Shown piece after piece: positions 25,606-34,745 of a DNA stretch of 64,000 nucleotides. Where the stretch lies: positions 20,974 through 84,973 of the forward strand of contig JAPPLN010000038.1 in assembly GCA_028874175.1 (NCBI GenBank), in the 5' to 3' direction. Below the pieces are notes generated by a model. The model worked only from the letters and a program-made list of their open reading frames with translations. It ran no database searches and was not told the origin of the DNA. The position numbers and the translations under genes were made by a program. Each line of letters starts with the position of its first letter. Within the stretch, counting starts at the first letter, position 1. Origin of the DNA: Chloroflexota bacterium (GTDB taxonomy: Bacteria; Chloroflexota; UBA11872).

Positions 25606-26460
25606 ATGCGAGCGGCGCTTCACACCCTTATGTTCGGCGGCTATCCGCTCGAACCCGTGGCGCCCGTCGCCCGCGAAATTGGCTACACGGGCGTCGCCCT
25701 CATGTGCCGCCCCCCGCACCTCGACCTCGACAACCCCGGCCCCTCCGCCCGCGCTGGCTCCCGAGTCCTCACGGAATCCGGCCTCCAGGTCGTCGGGCTC
25801 GCATCCGGCCTTGGCCGTCCCGAGTCCTTCACCGGCGCACCCGCCGAGGCCGAACTGGACGGCGTGCGCCGTGCCCTCGAGGCCGCCAACATCCTGGACG
25901 CTGGCTTGCTGCGACTCTGGGGCGGCGCCGACGGCATGTCGGTCGACAACGCCGACGAGCTCTCCGCCGCCGCTTCCTGGTACGGCCGCGCGGCCTCCGT
26001 TGCCGCCGACGCCGGCGTTCGCGTCACCATTGAAGTCCACTCGCAGGGCTTGGCCTCCAGCACCTCGGCCACCTGCAGCCTGGTCGACGCCATCGACCAC
26101 CCCAACCTCGGCGCGGCCCTGGATACTGGCAACCTGCACGCCGCCGCCACGTCCGTCGGCGCGGACGATGTCGCCCAACTCGGTGCCCGCATCTTCGACG
26201 TCCACGTCAAGGACATGCGCCGCCTGCCGGACGCGGAGGGTCACACCCTCGAAGTGGATGGCCGCTACTACGTCCACGTACCGCTCGGCGAGGGCGACGT
26301 ACGCAACGGCGAGACGCTCGGCCAGCTCGCCGCCGGCGGCTACACCGGCTGGATCGCCAACGAATCCGAATGCGCCTGGCCGGACTGGGACACCTCGGTA
26401 TCGGCGGCCAAGCACGAATACGCCGAATTGGACAGCCTGATCCGGGCCGCCCATGCCTGA
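25606..26460 (+). CDS. Sugar phosphate isomerase/epimerase-like TIM barrel
   Basis: About 284 residues. Alternating beta/alpha pattern and metal-site residues Glu in VTIEVHS, Asp/His in LDTGNLHA, and DVHVKDM match the xylose-isomerase-like TIM barrel superfamily, which uses a divalent metal to isomerise sugars or cyclitols. Start at 25606 is the first residue that fits the first strand. Divergent from the cytochrome gene and followed by the glycosyltransferase after 54 bases. Substrate unknown. Confidence 0.82.
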   Translation: MRAALHTLMFGGYPLEPVAPVAREIGYTGVALMCRPPHLDLDNPGPSARAGSRVLTESGLQVVGLASGLGRPESFTGAPAEAELDGVRRALEAANILDAGLLRLWGGADGMSVDNADELSAAASWYGRAASVAADAGVRVTIEVHSQGLASSTSATCSLVDAIDHPNLGAALDTGNLHAAATSVGADDVAQLGARIFDVHVKDMRRLPDAEGHTLEVDGRYYVHVPLGEGDVRNGETLGQLAAGGYTGWIANESECAWPDWDTSVSAAKHEYAELDSLIRAAHA

Positions 26461-26514
26461 CGTCGCTGCGCGAACCGCGGACCGGCCGCACCTCCTGCCT
26501 GAGAGCACCTAGCC

Positions 26515-27606
26515 ATGCGTGTCGCCTTCAGCTGGGATCCAAGCCTCTTCAGCTACCGCAACATGCTCGGCAATCCCTACGGCGGCCTGCTGGTCGAGGC
26601 CCTCCAGCGCCACGGCTACTCCTTCGAACTCATCAGCCTCAATCCCACAGGGGACATCGAAGGCGTAACGCCAGGCTGGGTGTGGCGCAATCGCGGTCGC
26701 GTCCACGGCATCCACCTGCACTGGCTGCAGGGCGTCACCAATACGGAAACCGCCACCAAAGCCTGGCTCCAGATGGGCGCCTTTACCTTCGCCCTGCTGC
26801 TGGCGCGGGTGCTGGGCTACCGCGTCATCTGGACGCTCCACAACATGCTGCCCCACGAACGCCCGCACTGGGGCGTCGACGTGGTGGGCCGCTACGTCAT
26901 GGCCCTGCTGGCCAACTCCATCATCTGCCACTGCGAGTACGCCGCCCGCGCCTACACCCGCCGTTTCATCCGCCGCCGCAACCTCTTCGTCATCCCGCAC
27001 GGCGACTTCCGCAACGCCTACCCTGCCGACGTCACCCGCCAGGAAGCTCGCCGCGAACTCGGCATTCCCGAGGACGCCTTCGTCTACACCTCCTTCGGCA
27101 ACATCCGCGGCTACAAGGGCCACGACGACATGCTGGAGGCCTTCAAGGGCCTGCAGGGCGACCACTTGCGTCTCGTCGTCGCCGGGCAGCGCCACCAGTT
27201 CTACGAGGGCGTCGTCGGCAACGATCCGGTGGGCGACCCTCGCGTCCTGATGCACGAGGGCAAGGTCCCCATCGACAAGCTCCAGGTCTACTTCCACGCC
27301 GGCGACGTGGCCGTCTTCCCCTACCGCGACGCCCTCACTAGCGGCGCCATCATCACCGCCCTCGGCTTCGGCTGCCCCATCATCGCCACCCGCGTCGGCT
27401 GCATTCCGGAGCTGCTCGACGACACCGGCGCCGGCGTCCTGGTACCACCGGCCAACATCCCGGACCTGCGTGCCGCGATGCGGGATGCCCAGGACTGGAA
27501 CCTGACCGAGCGAACCCGGGCCGCCCACGCCGTTGCCGACACTCTCGGCTGGGACCGCATTGCCCTGCAGACCATGGAGGCCTACGGCCCACCGCGCACC
27601 GGGTGA
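26515..27606 (+). CDS. Glycosyltransferase (GT4-like, GT-B fold)
   Basis: 363 residues. The GT-B C-terminal half shows YTSFGNIRGYKGHDDMLEAF, LVVAGQR, the acceptor-side AGDVAVFPYRDALTSGAIITALGFGCPIIATRVG with the family E/S-G pattern partly kept, and PELLDDTGAGVLVPP, a classic GT4 nucleotide-sugar region. The N-terminal half (MRVAFSWDPSL, WTLHNMLPHERPHWG) is the acceptor domain. Likely transfers a sugar to a glycan or lipid; no polysaccharide locus surrounds it. Confidence 0.82.
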   Translation: MRVAFSWDPSLFSYRNMLGNPYGGLLVEALQRHGYSFELISLNPTGDIEGVTPGWVWRNRGRVHGIHLHWLQGVTNTETATKAWLQMGAFTFALLLARVLGYRVIWTLHNMLPHERPHWGVDVVGRYVMALLANSIICHCEYAARAYTRRFIRRRNLFVIPHGDFRNAYPADVTRQEARRELGIPEDAFVYTSFGNIRGYKGHDDMLEAFKGLQGDHLRLVVAGQRHQFYEGVVGNDPVGDPRVLMHEGKVPIDKLQVYFHAGDVAVFPYRDALTSGAIITALGFGCPIIATRVGCIPELLDDTGAGVLVPPANIPDLRAAMRDAQDWNLTERTRAAHAVADTLGWDRIALQTMEAYGPPRTG

Positions 27607-27762
27607 GGCGCCGGCGCGCGCGAGGACTGTCGGCATTCGGCACAGCCGGTTTTGGAGTGCTGACAGTCGGGAGTCATCGTCTCGCGCCGGTTGAACGCGG
27701 GTCTTAAACTCGCAGAGAGGATTCTGGGCGGTTCTGCCATATCAAAGGATTCCGTGAAAGCT

Positions 27763-29568
27763 ATGAAGAGTCTGGTTTCTCGGCGTCTCCGGGCTACAGG
27801 GCCCAGTGGACAGCCACGCCGTATCGCGGCCGTTGTTTTTATGTCCCTGCTGGCCTTCGCTGCATTTGCGGCTCCTGTCGTGGCCGATCAGCACGACGAG
27901 GACGAAATGGCGAGCGGCGGCCTCGCTGCCGTGGTGCAGCGGTCGGCGTTCCTCCAACCCGACGCGACCCTCGGCCACAACATTCCCGACCTTCTGGTAA
28001 CCGCCAGCGGTGTCGAGGTGGCCTGTGACTTCCTGACGTTCTACCGGGCGACCGGCGACGTGACGCGCTGGGGTTATCCGACGTCCGAAGTGATCGCTGA
28101 ACACCCCGGCGGCCTGACCCAGTACTACCAGCGCGGCATCGTGGACTGCCAGCAGCGCGATGGCGGCTGGCAGATTGAGCGTCGGCTGGTCTGGGACGAT
28201 CTCGGCGGCATGGGCGGCGAACGCAGCCTGCGGAGCGAGCGGCCGGGCCTGCCCTTAGGTCCCTGGGGCCACCAGGTATCCAACCTGGCGGTCGACGGCT
28301 CGCCAACCGGGTTCCTCGACTTCTTTAACGCCATGGGCGGCTTGGAAGCGTTTGGGCACCCGAAGACGGCTGCCCGCCCGGACGACGCACCCGGTGCGGT
28401 GTTCGGTATCGACGGCAGCGCCCCCGGCGTGATTCGCCAGTACTTCCAGGCGGCGGTCTTCGAACACCGGCCCGGCAGCCCCGAGCCGGTGCATCTGCGC
28501 TTCCTGGGCGACGACGCCCGCGACGCGCGCTACCCGTTTCAGATTCACCAGGCCTTCCAGAGCTTCCGCGCCGCCGAACCGCTCGAGGATGGCCAGACGT
28601 TCGTTGCCGAGGGAATCGCGGGTCGCGACGCGCTGATTGCGCAGTACTACGCCGATCGCGACGCGCTGGTGGCGGTCTACCACGCCACGAACGGCGACAG
28701 TTGGAACCTCAACACCAACTGGCTGAGCGGCGCGCCTGTGAGCGAGTGGTACGGCGTCACGACCAAAGCGGGCCGCGTTGTCGAGTTGGACCTCTCACAG
28801 AACCAGTTGAGCGGCCAGATCCCGTCGGCGATCGGCCAACTGACCGGCCTGACGGAATTGGACCTCTTTGGGAACCAGCTCACGGGCGAGATTCCGCCGG
28901 CGATCGGCGACCTTGACAAGGTGACCCGACTCTCTCTCTGGGCCAATCAGTTGAGCGGGTCCATCCCCGCCGAGCTGGGCGACATGGAGAGCCTGGCCTG
29001 GGTGGCGCTCGGCATTAACGAGTTGACCGGTGCGATTCCTGCCGAGTTGGGCAACCTCGCCACCCTCACCCACATGGACTTCACCTTGAACCAGCTCAGC
29101 GGCCCGATTCCCGCTGAACTGGGCAATCTCCCCAACGTGGTCTGGATCGGGCTCTGGTCCAACCAGTTGACCGGTGCGATTCCGGCCGAGTTGGGCAACC
29201 TCACCGGTCTCACCCAACTGGACCTCGATCACAACCGCCTGAGCGGCCCGATCCCGGCCGAGTTGGGCAACCTGGTCAACCTGGACGAGCTCTGGCTCAG
29301 GCATAACCGCTTGAGCGGCGCGATACCTCCGGAACTGGGCAACCTCGGCAGCCTGACGGTGTTGGGCGTCGAGCAAAACCAGCTAACCGGCGAGATTCCG
29401 GCCGAGTTGGGCAGTCTTGCCAATCTGAGCAGGATCTACCTGTTGGGGAACGACTTCACCGGCTGCGTTCCAGCGGCGTTGGCGGAGATTCCCAGGAACG
29501 ACGTCGGCCAGCTCGGCTTGCCGCTCTGTGAAGCTGCGGACCAGGAGGGAGCGCCAGGGGAGGCCTAG
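27763..29568 (+). CDS. Secreted protein with plant-type leucine-rich repeats
   Basis: About 601 residues, exported: signal peptide RRIAAVVFMSLLAFAAFAAP with likely cleavage after VVA. An N-terminal part (about 40-280) has diverged repeats of the type FLTFYRATGDVTRWGYPTSEV ... LTQYYQRG, and FLDFFNAMGGLEAFGHPKT ... IRQYFQAA, a pattern common in Chloroflexota secreted proteins. After a HATNGDSWNLNTNWL capping segment come ten 24-residue repeats of LxxLxLxxNxLSGxIPxELGxL, from about 28779 to 29498, the plant-type LRR consensus. Start at 27763 fits the signal peptide; a TTG at 27691 is possible. Probably extracellular binding, partner unknown. Confidence 0.85.
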   Translation: MKSLVSRRLRATGPSGQPRRIAAVVFMSLLAFAAFAAPVVADQHDEDEMASGGLAAVVQRSAFLQPDATLGHNIPDLLVTASGVEVACDFLTFYRATGDVTRWGYPTSEVIAEHPGGLTQYYQRGIVDCQQRDGGWQIERRLVWDDLGGMGGERSLRSERPGLPLGPWGHQVSNLAVDGSPTGFLDFFNAMGGLEAFGHPKTAARPDDAPGAVFGIDGSAPGVIRQYFQAAVFEHRPGSPEPVHLRFLGDDARDARYPFQIHQAFQSFRAAEPLEDGQTFVAEGIAGRDALIAQYYADRDALVAVYHATNGDSWNLNTNWLSGAPVSEWYGVTTKAGRVVELDLSQNQLSGQIPSAIGQLTGLTELDLFGNQLTGEIPPAIGDLDKVTRLSLWANQLSGSIPAELGDMESLAWVALGINELTGAIPAELGNLATLTHMDFTLNQLSGPIPAELGNLPNVVWIGLWSNQLTGAIPAELGNLTGLTQLDLDHNRLSGPIPAELGNLVNLDELWLRHNRLSGAIPPELGNLGSLTVLGVEQNQLTGEIPAELGSLANLSRIYLLGNDFTGCVPAALAEIPRNDVGQLGLPLCEAADQEGAPGEA

Positions 29569-29609
29569 CTTTCCAGACGGCGCTCCCCGCCGCAGTTCAC
29601 TGTGTGAGA

Positions 29610-29645
29610 GGGCCCGCACCTGGTTTCCAGGTGACGGGCCCTTTC
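29610..29645 (+). terminator. Rho-independent terminator of the LRR gene
   Basis: A two-part stem: GGGCCCG (29610-29616) pairs with CGGGCCC (29635-29641), enclosing CACCTGG / CCAGGTG around TTT. Followed by TTTCA. Lies 42 bases after the LRR stop. Confidence 0.75.
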
Positions 29646-29828
29646 AGTTGACCGCGTGAAGCGCCCCAGTCGAGGCTGGCTGGAGCGGGGAGCCCAGGGC
29701 GCATTCGGCGTTCTGTGGTCCGCTAGGTCCAGTCCAGGTCGCGGCCCCAGGTTCGACCCGGACGTCGCCGCGATGCTTGCCCGCGTCACAGGCCGGCTGG
29801 GCCTTTTCTCGGGAGTTCAGCCGCGACT

Positions 29829-30599
29829 TTACGAGCCCGGATTTCGAGCAATGAGCAGGACGGAGCCGAGGAGGCGGCGGATGGTGGGGAGGTCGTCGCC
29901 GAAGCGCCAGGTGGCGGTGCTGGGGAACTCCTGGAGGCTCTCGATACGGAGGCCGGCGCGGGCGACGCTGGTGACGATGTCGCCAAGGGTCCAGCTGAAC
30001 TCCCACCTGGGTTCGGGGGCGTCTTCGGCGCCGGCGAAGTGGCGCCAGCCGGTGGTGCGGTGGGGCTGGCGGTCGAAGTAGTCGCCGACGATGGCGATGG
30101 AGCCGTCGCAAACCTCGAGGTTGCCGAGTTGCGGGTGTTCCTCGTTGAGGATCAGGCGGCCGGTGGGCTTGAGTAGCTCGTGGATGGAGGCGGCCCAGGT
30201 GTCGAGATCCGGAAGCCACCCCACGGCGCCGCCGCCGGTGTAGACGATGTCGAAGGACACGGGAGCCAGCGCCTCCGGGCGGCTGCTGACGTCGGCGGCC
30301 AGGAACTCTGCGGTGATTCCGGCGGCCTCAGCCTTGCGCTTCGCCAGTTCGATCTGCCTGGGGCTGATGTCGACACCGGTGACCGCGGCGCCGGCGTTGG
30401 CCCAGGAGAGGGTCTCCTCGCCGCTGCCGCACTGCAAGTGGCAGAGACGCAGGCCGCTGACGTCGCCGGCTGCTTCGAGTTCGTGGTCGCGCAGCAGCGA
30501 TCCGCCGCGGGCAAAGAAGTCCGCCGACGGCCAGATGCCGTGTCGTTTCTCGGCGATGGCGTCCCAGGCGTCGCGGTTGGCGGCGGTGTAGTCGTTCAC
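29829..30599 (-). CDS. Class I SAM-dependent methyltransferase
   Basis: 256 residues. Motif I LRLCHLQCGSGEETLSWA, with the glycine-rich SAM loop in a slightly unusual form (HLQCGSGEE), then VTGVDISPRQIELAKRKA (acidic residue binding the ribose) and FLAADVSS; the C-terminal half has LLKPTGRLILNEEHP. A methyltransferase of the Methyltransf_11/25 type, target unknown. Divergent from the GNAT gene; about 140 bases lie between them. Confidence 0.82.
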   Translation of the reverse strand: MNDYTAANRDAWDAIAEKRHGIWPSADFFARGGSLLRDHELEAAGDVSGLRLCHLQCGSGEETLSWANAGAAVTGVDISPRQIELAKRKAEAAGITAEFLAADVSSRPEALAPVSFDIVYTGGGAVGWLPDLDTWAASIHELLKPTGRLILNEEHPQLGNLEVCDGSIAIVGDYFDRQPHRTTGWRHFAGAEDAPEPRWEFSWTLGDIVTSVARAGLRIESLQEFPSTATWRFGDDLPTIRRLLGSVLLIARNPGS

Positions 30600-30740
30600 G
30601 GGGTTTCCGGGTTGCGGTGGTTGGGCGGCGACGGTCCATTGTGACCGTTTGCGCGCCCTGGCTGGACGGGCTGACGACGGGGATTCAGGCTAGGGTGAGA
30701 CGCCGCGCGGGGAATCCACGATGAGGAACGAGGGTCTGAG

Positions 30741-31844
30741 ATGAGCGCGGATGGGCCGCGGGTGATGCGGCTGGACGAGCGGCAGGACCTGATCGACCAC
30801 GTCAACCGGGTCATGCGCGAGGAGGTGGGCAGCGATCCCACCTACGGCGAAGACTGGCCGCACGTGCACCAGCCGGAGAACGTGCCGAACATCTTTGTGG
30901 TCCGCGAAGACGACCAGATCGTGGCGTCCACGGCGATCTATCCGCACGACACGCGGCTGGGCGACGTGGAGTTGCGGATCGGCGGGATCAACGGGGTCTC
31001 CACCGACGTGCCGTACCGGCGCCGCGGTTACGCCACGCGCGTGCTGGACGCCTGCATCGAGCGGATGGCGGAGCTGGGTTCCCACGTCAGCCTGTTGTCG
31101 ACGGGCGTGCCCAGCTGGTACCGCAAGCAGGGCTGGGAGTACGGCGGGACGGTTCGGGTGTATCGGTTTGACCGGGGGAATCGGCTGTTCCTGCCGAGCG
31201 AGCCGGTGCCTGAGGTTCGGCAGGCGACGGACGAAGACTTCGAGGCGCTGTCCGAAATCAACGAGGCACGGGCCTGGGGCGCGGTGCGTCCGCCCGACCA
31301 CATGCGGGCCATGTTGCAGCGACGCAGCTCGACGGTGTGGGTGGCCGAGCGCGATGGCCGCGCCGGCGCGTACGTCTTTGCGCGCGGGACGTCGATGGCT
31401 GAATACGGCGGCCCGGCCGATCTGGTGGTGCCGATGATCGCACGGCTGCTGGCGGAGTGGGACGACCCGGCGGTGAAGACTTCCACCCAGTCGGTCGCCG
31501 AGCGCCAGGCCGGGCAGAGTCCGACGGTGCACGCCACGCTGGCGGCGCCGGCGCGGGCGGACGATGTGACGGACGTTTTGGATGCGGTTGGAATCATGCG
31601 GTCGGCCGACTACATCGGGATGATCCGCATCGAGGACCCGGTGGGACTGGTGCGGGCCTACGGGCGCGCAGACCTGGATCCGGTGGACGAGGGCAACTCG
31701 ATTTCGATGACCCTAGGCAGCCAGCGCACACGGCTGAGTCGAAACGATGCGGTCAAGCTGCTGTTTGGCCCCGAGCGGCCGCCGGGCATCAACGATCCGG
31801 GCTTGCCGCTGGCGTTTCACGAGTGGTCCGCCGACCGGGTCTGA
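30741..31844 (+). CDS. GNAT family N-acetyltransferase, Eis-like
   Basis: 367 residues. The N-terminal GNAT domain has GVSTDVPYRRRGYATRVLDACI, with the R/Q-x-x-G-x-G/A acetyl-CoA site, and an HVSLLSTGVPSWYRKQGWEYGG segment matching the Eis-type acetyltransferases that have a middle GNAT domain and a C-terminal sterol-carrier-like domain. The C-terminal DNAVKLLFGPERPPG fits the end of that third domain. GAGG lies upstream of the start. Substrate unknown. Confidence 0.8.
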   Translation: MSADGPRVMRLDERQDLIDHVNRVMREEVGSDPTYGEDWPHVHQPENVPNIFVVREDDQIVASTAIYPHDTRLGDVELRIGGINGVSTDVPYRRRGYATRVLDACIERMAELGSHVSLLSTGVPSWYRKQGWEYGGTVRVYRFDRGNRLFLPSEPVPEVRQATDEDFEALSEINEARAWGAVRPPDHMRAMLQRRSSTVWVAERDGRAGAYVFARGTSMAEYGGPADLVVPMIARLLAEWDDPAVKTSTQSVAERQAGQSPTVHATLAAPARADDVTDVLDAVGIMRSADYIGMIRIEDPVGLVRAYGRADLDPVDEGNSISMTLGSQRTRLSRNDAVKLLFGPERPPGINDPGLPLAFHEWSADRV

Positions 31845-31912
31845 GCGAGCTTCCGCGGCTCTTTCCTCCTCTACTCCCAGCCCCCTGGGTGTCCACCCTG
31901 ACGCCGACACCG

Positions 31913-32028
31913 TGAACACATCAGCGAAAAAACTGAACACATAAGGCGGAAAAGTGAACACATTTGGCCATTAGCTGAACACATTCGGCGAAAAAGTGAA
32001 CGCATCGCCCAGGACGCAGTGAACACGT
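31913..32028. repeat. 21-bp tandem repeat array (TGAACACAT units)
   Basis: TGAACACAT (or TGAACGCAT) starts at 31913, 31934, 31955, 31976 and 31997, an exact 21-base period, with a sixth variant TGAACACGT at 32020. Consensus unit about TGAACACATNNGGCGAAAAAG. Two helical turns per unit puts all copies on one face of the DNA. Such arrays occur at ends of IS21-like elements and as operator arrays; no transposase is present. Confidence 0.85.
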
Positions 32029-32133
32029 GCGTGACCGCCAGGGCTCCCCGTCGGCGTTCCCCCGGGCTGCCACCGAGAGCCGCTGCCCATCCCACCACGC
32101 AGGCGCCGGCGGCCCCCTCGGGCCGGAGAACTC

Positions 32134-32162
32134 TTGCGTGTCGTAGTCAGATAGAGTACAAT
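32134..32162 (+). promoter_or_regulatory. Possible promoter in the noncoding region
   Basis: TTGCGT, 17-base spacer, TACAAT. The -10 is good. It lies about 480 bases before the sulfite reductase, so it would drive a long leader or an unannotated RNA. Confidence 0.35.
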
Positions 32163-32317
32163 AGGCCTGTTCCCCGCCCCTCAAGGCCCCCGTGCTCACC
32201 CCGCCGATCCCCAGCTCGCTGCCTTCCCCAACCCCTGGCGCCGTCTCTCTTGCGGCGCGCTTCCTCCCATACCTCCGGCGCCTGCTCATGGCCACGGTAT
32301 GCCGGTTCGCGCACGTC

Positions 32318-32357
32318 GTGAGCCTGTGCACGCTCGTGGTGAGCCTGTCGAACCACG
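32318..32357 (+). repeat. Two GTGAGCCTGT direct repeats
   Basis: GTGAGCCTGT at 32318-32327 and 32339-32348, 21 bases apart, the second continuing CGAACCACG. The complementary strand encodes VRQAHHERA, a translation of a dispersed intergenic sequence often seen in environmental genomes. Short REP-like repeat. Confidence 0.45.
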
Positions 32358-32432
32358 CCCTCCGATCCGCCACCGGTCCCACCAACATTCGAATCCGCTC
32401 TAAAAATCCGCCCAAAACCGTCTCTCGCCCCG

Positions 32433-32461
32433 CCCCCCCCCCAGGGGGGGGGGGGGGGGGG
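32433..32461. other. Poly-C/poly-G tract
   Basis: Ten C, then A, then eighteen G. Resembles the tracts at 1-54 and 49.6 kb. Probably a sequencing or assembly artefact. Confidence 0.7.
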
Positions 32462-32572
32462 TTGCCACGGTTCCCCCCTTCACCCCCAACCGACAACGCT
32501 CCTCGCCGCCTCGCGCCAAGCCACGTTTGGAATGCTGGCGCACGCCTCCCGTTTCTTCGTAGAATCTGCACA

Positions 32573-32624
32573 CCTACCTGCGCGGGGAATACAGGTAGGC
32601 TTACAACCCGGCCGCAAAGGCGGC
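32573..32624 (+). promoter_or_regulatory. Inverted repeats in the sulfite reductase leader
   Basis: CCTACCTG (32573-32580) and CAGGTAGG (32592-32599) form an 8-base inverted repeat; GCCGC/GCGGC (32611-32624) a second small hairpin, just before the start codon. These may be an operator or leader structure. I recognise no known sulfur-responsive riboswitch. Confidence 0.4.
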
Positions 32625-32639
32625 GCGTGGAGGCCAGGC

Positions 32640-34421
32640 ATGGCAGTAACTGAACGAAGAGACACGGCAGGGCACGTGATTGAGATCCTCGACGAGGAAT
32701 TCGAGGACTTCACCACCGAGGCCCGGGCCTACCTGGCCGGTCAGCGCGTCGAAGAAAAGTTCATCGGCTACCGGCTGAAGCAAGGCGTCTACGGGCAGCG
32801 CCAGCCGAACGTGCAGATGCTGCGGGTGAAGCTGCCCATGGGCGGTGTCACCGCCGACCAGTTGGACGCCTTTGCCGAGGTGACCGAGCGGTTTGCTCCG
32901 CTGAAGAAGGGTCACATCACCACGCGCGAGAACGTCCAGATACACCACATCCCGCTGCCGCTGGCCTGGGATGCGTTGCGGGTGCTGGGTCGCGCGGGAC
33001 TGTCGACGCGGGAAGCCTGCGGAAACACCGTGCGCAACGTGACCGGCGACCCCTGGGCGGGCGTTGCCGCCGACGAAACCTTTGACGCCACGCCGTATGC
33101 CGGGGCATTTGTGCGCTACTTCGTGCGCAACCCGCTGACGCAGTTGCTGCCGCGGAAGTTCAAGGTTTCCTTCAGCGGATCCGACACCGACCGCACGATC
33201 GGCGAGATTCACGACCTGGCGTTCTTCTCCACCATCAAGATGGTGGACGGCAAGGAAGAGCGCGGGTTCCGGATGCTGACCGGCGGCGGGCTGTCGATCA
33301 TGCCCAAGCACGCGTTCGAGTTGTACGACTTCGTACCGCTGAGCGACTACCTGCGGGTATCCGAGGCCGTGCTGCGGATCTTCAACCGGTCCGACGAATT
33401 GCGGCGCAACCGGGCCAAGGCCCGCATCAAGTTCCTGGTGCACCGGGTCGGCATCGAGAAGTTCCGCGAAATGGTGGAGGCCGAGCTGACCGGCGCCTGG
33501 GCGCAGCGCGAATACGACCTGGACGACCTGGTGTTCATCGACAACGAAGAGGCGGACGCGCCGGAGTTGCCGGCCGAGGCGCCGACGATCGCGGAAGAAC
33601 ACGCCGATCTATTCGAGCGCTTCTGCTCAACGAACGTGGCGCCGCAGGTGCAGGCCGGGTACTCGACCATGGAAGTGAAGGTGAACCAGGGCGACCTGAG
33701 TCCCGAGCAATTCCGTGGTCTGGCGGACATCCTGCGTCGGCACGGCGCCAGCCGGGCGCGCACGACCCACTGGCAGAACATCGTGCTGCGCTGGATTCCC
33801 GACAACAGCGTCTACCCGGTGTGGCGCGAGCTGCGCGCGCTGGGGCTGGGGAATCCGGGCGCGTACGAGATCAACGACGTGGTGTCCTGCCCCGGCACGG
33901 ACAGTTGCAAGCTGGGGATCACCTCGTCGATGGGCCTCAACAAGGCCATCCAGGCCAAGGTCGAGGAAATGCACATCCAGGATCCGCTGACGCGGCAGAT
34001 CCTGATCAACATGAGCGGCTGCCCCAACTCCTGCGGGATGCACCACGTCGGCAACATCGGATTCCACGGCGCGGCCATCAAGACCGGCGGGCGCCAGGTT
34101 CCCGCGTACCACACGTTCATCGGCGGCAACCGCCGCTATGGATCGCCGATGCGGCTGGGCCTGTTGCTGCGCACGCGGGTGCCGGCCAAGCGCGCGCCGG
34201 CCGTAGTTGAGCGGTTGATCCTCGACTACGAGGAGAATCGCGAGAGCGACGACGAATCCTTCAACGAGTACGTGGACCGGTACGACCGGCTGTACTTCGA
34301 CGGTCTCCTCAAGGACCTGGCGCTGCCGCCCGAATACGACGACGAACCCGAGCACTTCGTGGACTGGGACCGCGACCGGCTGTACGTGCTGGAACGCGGC
34401 GAGGGCGAATGCGCGGTCTGA
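32640..34421 (+). CDS. sir: Assimilatory sulfite (or nitrite) reductase, siroheme-[4Fe-4S]
   Basis: About 593 residues, a two-fold repeated ferrite-reductase architecture. The cluster/siroheme ligands are Cys-x5-Cys in CPGTDSCKLGITSSMG and Cys-x3-Cys in NMSGCPNSCGMHH. It reduces sulfite to sulfide by six electrons from ferredoxin. Sulfite rather than nitrite is favoured by the neighbours: the sulfate activation genes and siroheme synthesis follow directly. The start ATG at 32640 fits the family N-terminus; upstream frame is not similar. Confidence 0.9.
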   Translation: MAVTERRDTAGHVIEILDEEFEDFTTEARAYLAGQRVEEKFIGYRLKQGVYGQRQPNVQMLRVKLPMGGVTADQLDAFAEVTERFAPLKKGHITTRENVQIHHIPLPLAWDALRVLGRAGLSTREACGNTVRNVTGDPWAGVAADETFDATPYAGAFVRYFVRNPLTQLLPRKFKVSFSGSDTDRTIGEIHDLAFFSTIKMVDGKEERGFRMLTGGGLSIMPKHAFELYDFVPLSDYLRVSEAVLRIFNRSDELRRNRAKARIKFLVHRVGIEKFREMVEAELTGAWAQREYDLDDLVFIDNEEADAPELPAEAPTIAEEHADLFERFCSTNVAPQVQAGYSTMEVKVNQGDLSPEQFRGLADILRRHGASRARTTHWQNIVLRWIPDNSVYPVWRELRALGLGNPGAYEINDVVSCPGTDSCKLGITSSMGLNKAIQAKVEEMHIQDPLTRQILINMSGCPNSCGMHHVGNIGFHGAAIKTGGRQVPAYHTFIGGNRRYGSPMRLGLLLRTRVPAKRAPAVVERLILDYEENRESDDESFNEYVDRYDRLYFDGLLKDLALPPEYDDEPEHFVDWDRDRLYVLERGEGECAV

Positions 34422-34745
34422 CTCCAGACATACCGTCCGACCTATCGCCGACGCAGCGCGGCCAGCGGCTGTATGCGTCGGCGGTCATTGTTTCGATTCT
34501 TCTCGCGCGTGGCAGCGCGTGCTGTTGTTGCCACTGCACCTGCGCCTGTATACGGGGCGTGGTGGTCTAGGCCTCTCACGCCCGCCAAGTCCTGGTCATG
34601 CCAGGCACGTCTCGACGCCGGCCGGGCGTTCACGCCCGGGCCGCGTGATCGGTCCCGACTGACCACGCCCTAGAACGGCGTCGAGCACCTGAAATAGAGC
34701 GAGGGGCGCAATCCGCCCCGTGCCATTGGAGGTTTTCTCTCAATC
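34422..34745. other. Leader region before cysH
   Basis: 324 bases without a clear gene. GGCGTGGT (34556-34563) is complementary to ACCACGCC further down (about 34662-34669), and GGGGCG/CGCCCC (34705-34721) forms a small hairpin near the Shine-Dalgarno. A 66-codon ORF (34473-34673) has no recognisable features. Possibly a structured leader. Confidence 0.4.

Larger units (their letters stand above)
31845..32639. other. 795-base noncoding region
   Basis: No credible gene on either strand. It holds the 21-bp repeat array (31913-32028), a possible promoter (32134-32162), two direct GTGAGCCTGT copies (32318-32357), a poly-C/poly-G tract (32433-32461) and, next to the sulfite reductase, two short hairpins. 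Several reading frames run across it but are low-complexity or carry no family signal. Confidence 0.6.

Noticed and set aside
31913-32028. CRISPR array
   Set aside because: Repeat cores are about 9 bases with 12-base variable gaps and no cas genes; not a CRISPR pattern.
32147-32356. 69-codon minus-strand frame with VRQAHHERA
   Set aside because: Translation of a short dispersed repeat-like sequence; no start signal or family match.
32573-32624. Known sulfur or SAM riboswitch
   Set aside because: Only small hairpins; no conserved core of a known class could be recognised.
34473-34673. 66-codon frame before cysH
   Set aside because: No recognisable domain or ribosome-binding site strong enough; kept only as part of the leader description.
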